Shown piece by piece: positions 5,479 to 6,266 of a DNA stretch of 6,266 nt. The stretch covers positions 1-6,266 of the forward strand of contig JAAXHX010000031.1 in the NCBI GenBank assembly GCA_012270635.1. The letters run 5' to 3'. Position numbers and translations under genes: made by a program. Under the pieces are notes generated by a model, which saw nothing but the letters and a program-made list of their open reading frames with translations, did not search any database and was not told where the DNA came from. Numbering within the stretch: position 1 is the stretch's first letter; every line of letters starts with the position of its first letter. This stretch comes from Dehalococcoidia bacterium (lineage in GTDB: Bacteria > Chloroflexota > Dehalococcoidia > Plut-88900).

Positions 5479-6266
5479 TTAGTCCTGGCCGAAGCGGAGG
5501 GCCCGGCCGGGGAGTTGGCCCGAGTGTCGGCCTTCGTCCACGACGACCTTTCCATTGACTATGACGTACGGGATGCCGAGAGGAAACTGCTTGGGCTTCT
5601 CGCGGGTGGCGGGGGCTTTGACGGTCTCGGGGTTGAAGACGACGATGTCGGCCTTGTAGCCGTCTCGGAGGAGGCCCCGAGACTTGAGGCCGAGGCGCTG
5701 GGCGGGGAATGAGGTCATCTTGCGGATGGCCTCGGGGAGTTGGAGCTGCTTTTCGGCGCGGACGTGCTCGGCTAGGATGACGGGGAAGCAGCCGTAGGTG
5801 CGAGGACTGGGGAACTCGCCCATGAGAACGGCGTCGCTGCCGACCATGCCGCAGGGGTGGGATACGAAGACGGGCAGGGTCTGAGCGTTGGTGCCGAGAC
5901 CCACGATGCAGAGGTCGAGGCCGTCGTCGAGAATCAGGTCTAGGAAAGCTTCGACGGGGTCCTGGCCGCGCATCTTGCCTACTTCCACGACGGATAAGCC
6001 CTCGTACTGCTTGTTGTGCTCCTTCTGGAAGTTGGTGAGCCAGTTGCCGGCGGGGTTCCGGTGACCGGCGGCCATGTCGGAGATGACGCGGGCGCGTTCG
6101 TCGGGGTTGGATAGGGCGTCGAAGATGCGCTCGGGGCCGCCGTCCATGGTCCAGAGGGGGAGCTCGATGGTGGCCCGGGTGCTGGAGTAGATGTAGGGGT
6201 AGCAATCGAAGGTGACGTCCATGCCCTCGGCCCGGGCGTCTTCGACGATGCCGATGTAGTCGAGGT
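5479..6266 (-). CDS. N-acyl-D-amino-acid deacylase-type amidohydrolase, C-terminal part
   Basis: A reading frame enters from the right edge and ends at TAA (5481-5479), giving 261 visible residues of a protein usually about 480-540 long. The N-terminal HxH metal motif and the barrel histidines therefore lie outside. The visible part starts LDYIGIVEDARAEGMDVTFDCYPY, a D-aminoacylase/DAA signature that continues upstream of the internal ATG at 6222, so that ATG is not the start. SHPCGMVGSDA holds the conserved catalytic aspartate (codon at 5835-5833). SPRTYGCFP, MTSFPAQRLGL, RGLLRDGYKADIVVFNPETV and GIPYVIVNGKVVVDEGRHSGQLPGRALR are the classical family C-terminus. Members hydrolyse N-acyl-D-amino acids or related N-acyl/N-carbamoyl compounds in the cytosol with one or two zinc ions. 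Many uncultured members have unknown substrates. The gene is convergent with the VOC gene, so it is not in that operon, but its chemistry (C-N hydrolysis) matches the neighbourhood. Confidence 0.9.
   Translation of the reverse strand, partial: LDYIGIVEDARAEGMDVTFDCYPYIYSSTRATIELPLWTMDGGPERIFDALSNPDERARVISDMAAGHRNPAGNWLTNFQKEHNKQYEGLSVVEVGKMRGQDPVEAFLDLILDDGLDLCIVGLGTNAQTLPVFVSHPCGMVGSDAVLMGEFPSPRTYGCFPVILAEHVRAEKQLQLPEAIRKMTSFPAQRLGLKSRGLLRDGYKADIVVFNPETVKAPATREKPKQFPLGIPYVIVNGKVVVDEGRHSGQLPGRALRFGQD

Noticed and set aside
5464..5712. Plus-strand 82-codon open frame opposite the deacylase end
   Set aside because: It overlaps the well-supported minus gene almost entirely, has no motif, and is a shadow.
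5183..6205. 340-codon minus-strand open frame overlapping the deacylase-like gene
   Set aside because: It is an out-of-frame Pro/Arg-rich translation. The other minus frame (5479-6266) carries clear D-aminoacylase motifs.

Overview
The window is GC-rich, with intact, tightly packed genes for catabolic enzymes. Isoleucine ATA and arginine AGG/CGG codons are frequent despite the high GC, and several products read like the paralogue-rich catabolic enzymes of uncultured Chloroflexota (Dehalococcoidia/SAR202-type). That assignment is inference from protein flavour and codon use; there is no rRNA or other phylogenetic marker here. I see no tRNA, rRNA, CRISPR array, transposase or phage gene.

Layout: (1) 1-303, minus: the N-terminal 101 residues of a conserved protein of unknown function that resembles the companions of UGSC-motif (seleno)proteins. 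It starts at TTG and runs off the left edge. (2) 304-399: a divergent promoter region with two extended -10 elements. (3) 400-4276, plus: a probable three-gene operon, made of a TrzN/SsnA-like amidohydrolase, a protein of three fused RidA (YjgF/UK114) domains, and an enolase-superfamily acid-sugar dehydratase of the galactonate-dehydratase type. Gaps are 30 and 10 nt and each gene has its own ribosome binding site. (4) 4277-4521: a 245-nt non-coding stretch with a G-rich hairpin, a perfect 17-bp AT-rich palindrome and a promoter-like element. (5) 4522-5376, plus: a two-domain VOC (glyoxalase/dioxygenase fold) protein. (6) 5377-5478: a convergent intergenic region with a REP-like palindrome. 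(7) 5479-6266, minus: the C-terminal half of an N-acyl-D-amino-acid deacylase-type amidohydrolase that runs off the right edge.

Together the genes look like a catabolic island for small nitrogen-containing or polyhydroxylated organic compounds. The amidohydrolases would cleave C-N bonds, the dehydratase would form enol (or enamine) products from a hydroxy or amino acid, and the RidA-like protein could deal with reactive imine/enamine intermediates. The actual substrate cannot be read from sequence. The most unusual item is the triple RidA protein: RidA normally works as a homotrimer, so this looks like a trimer in one chain, and at least two of its domains lack the catalytic arginine.
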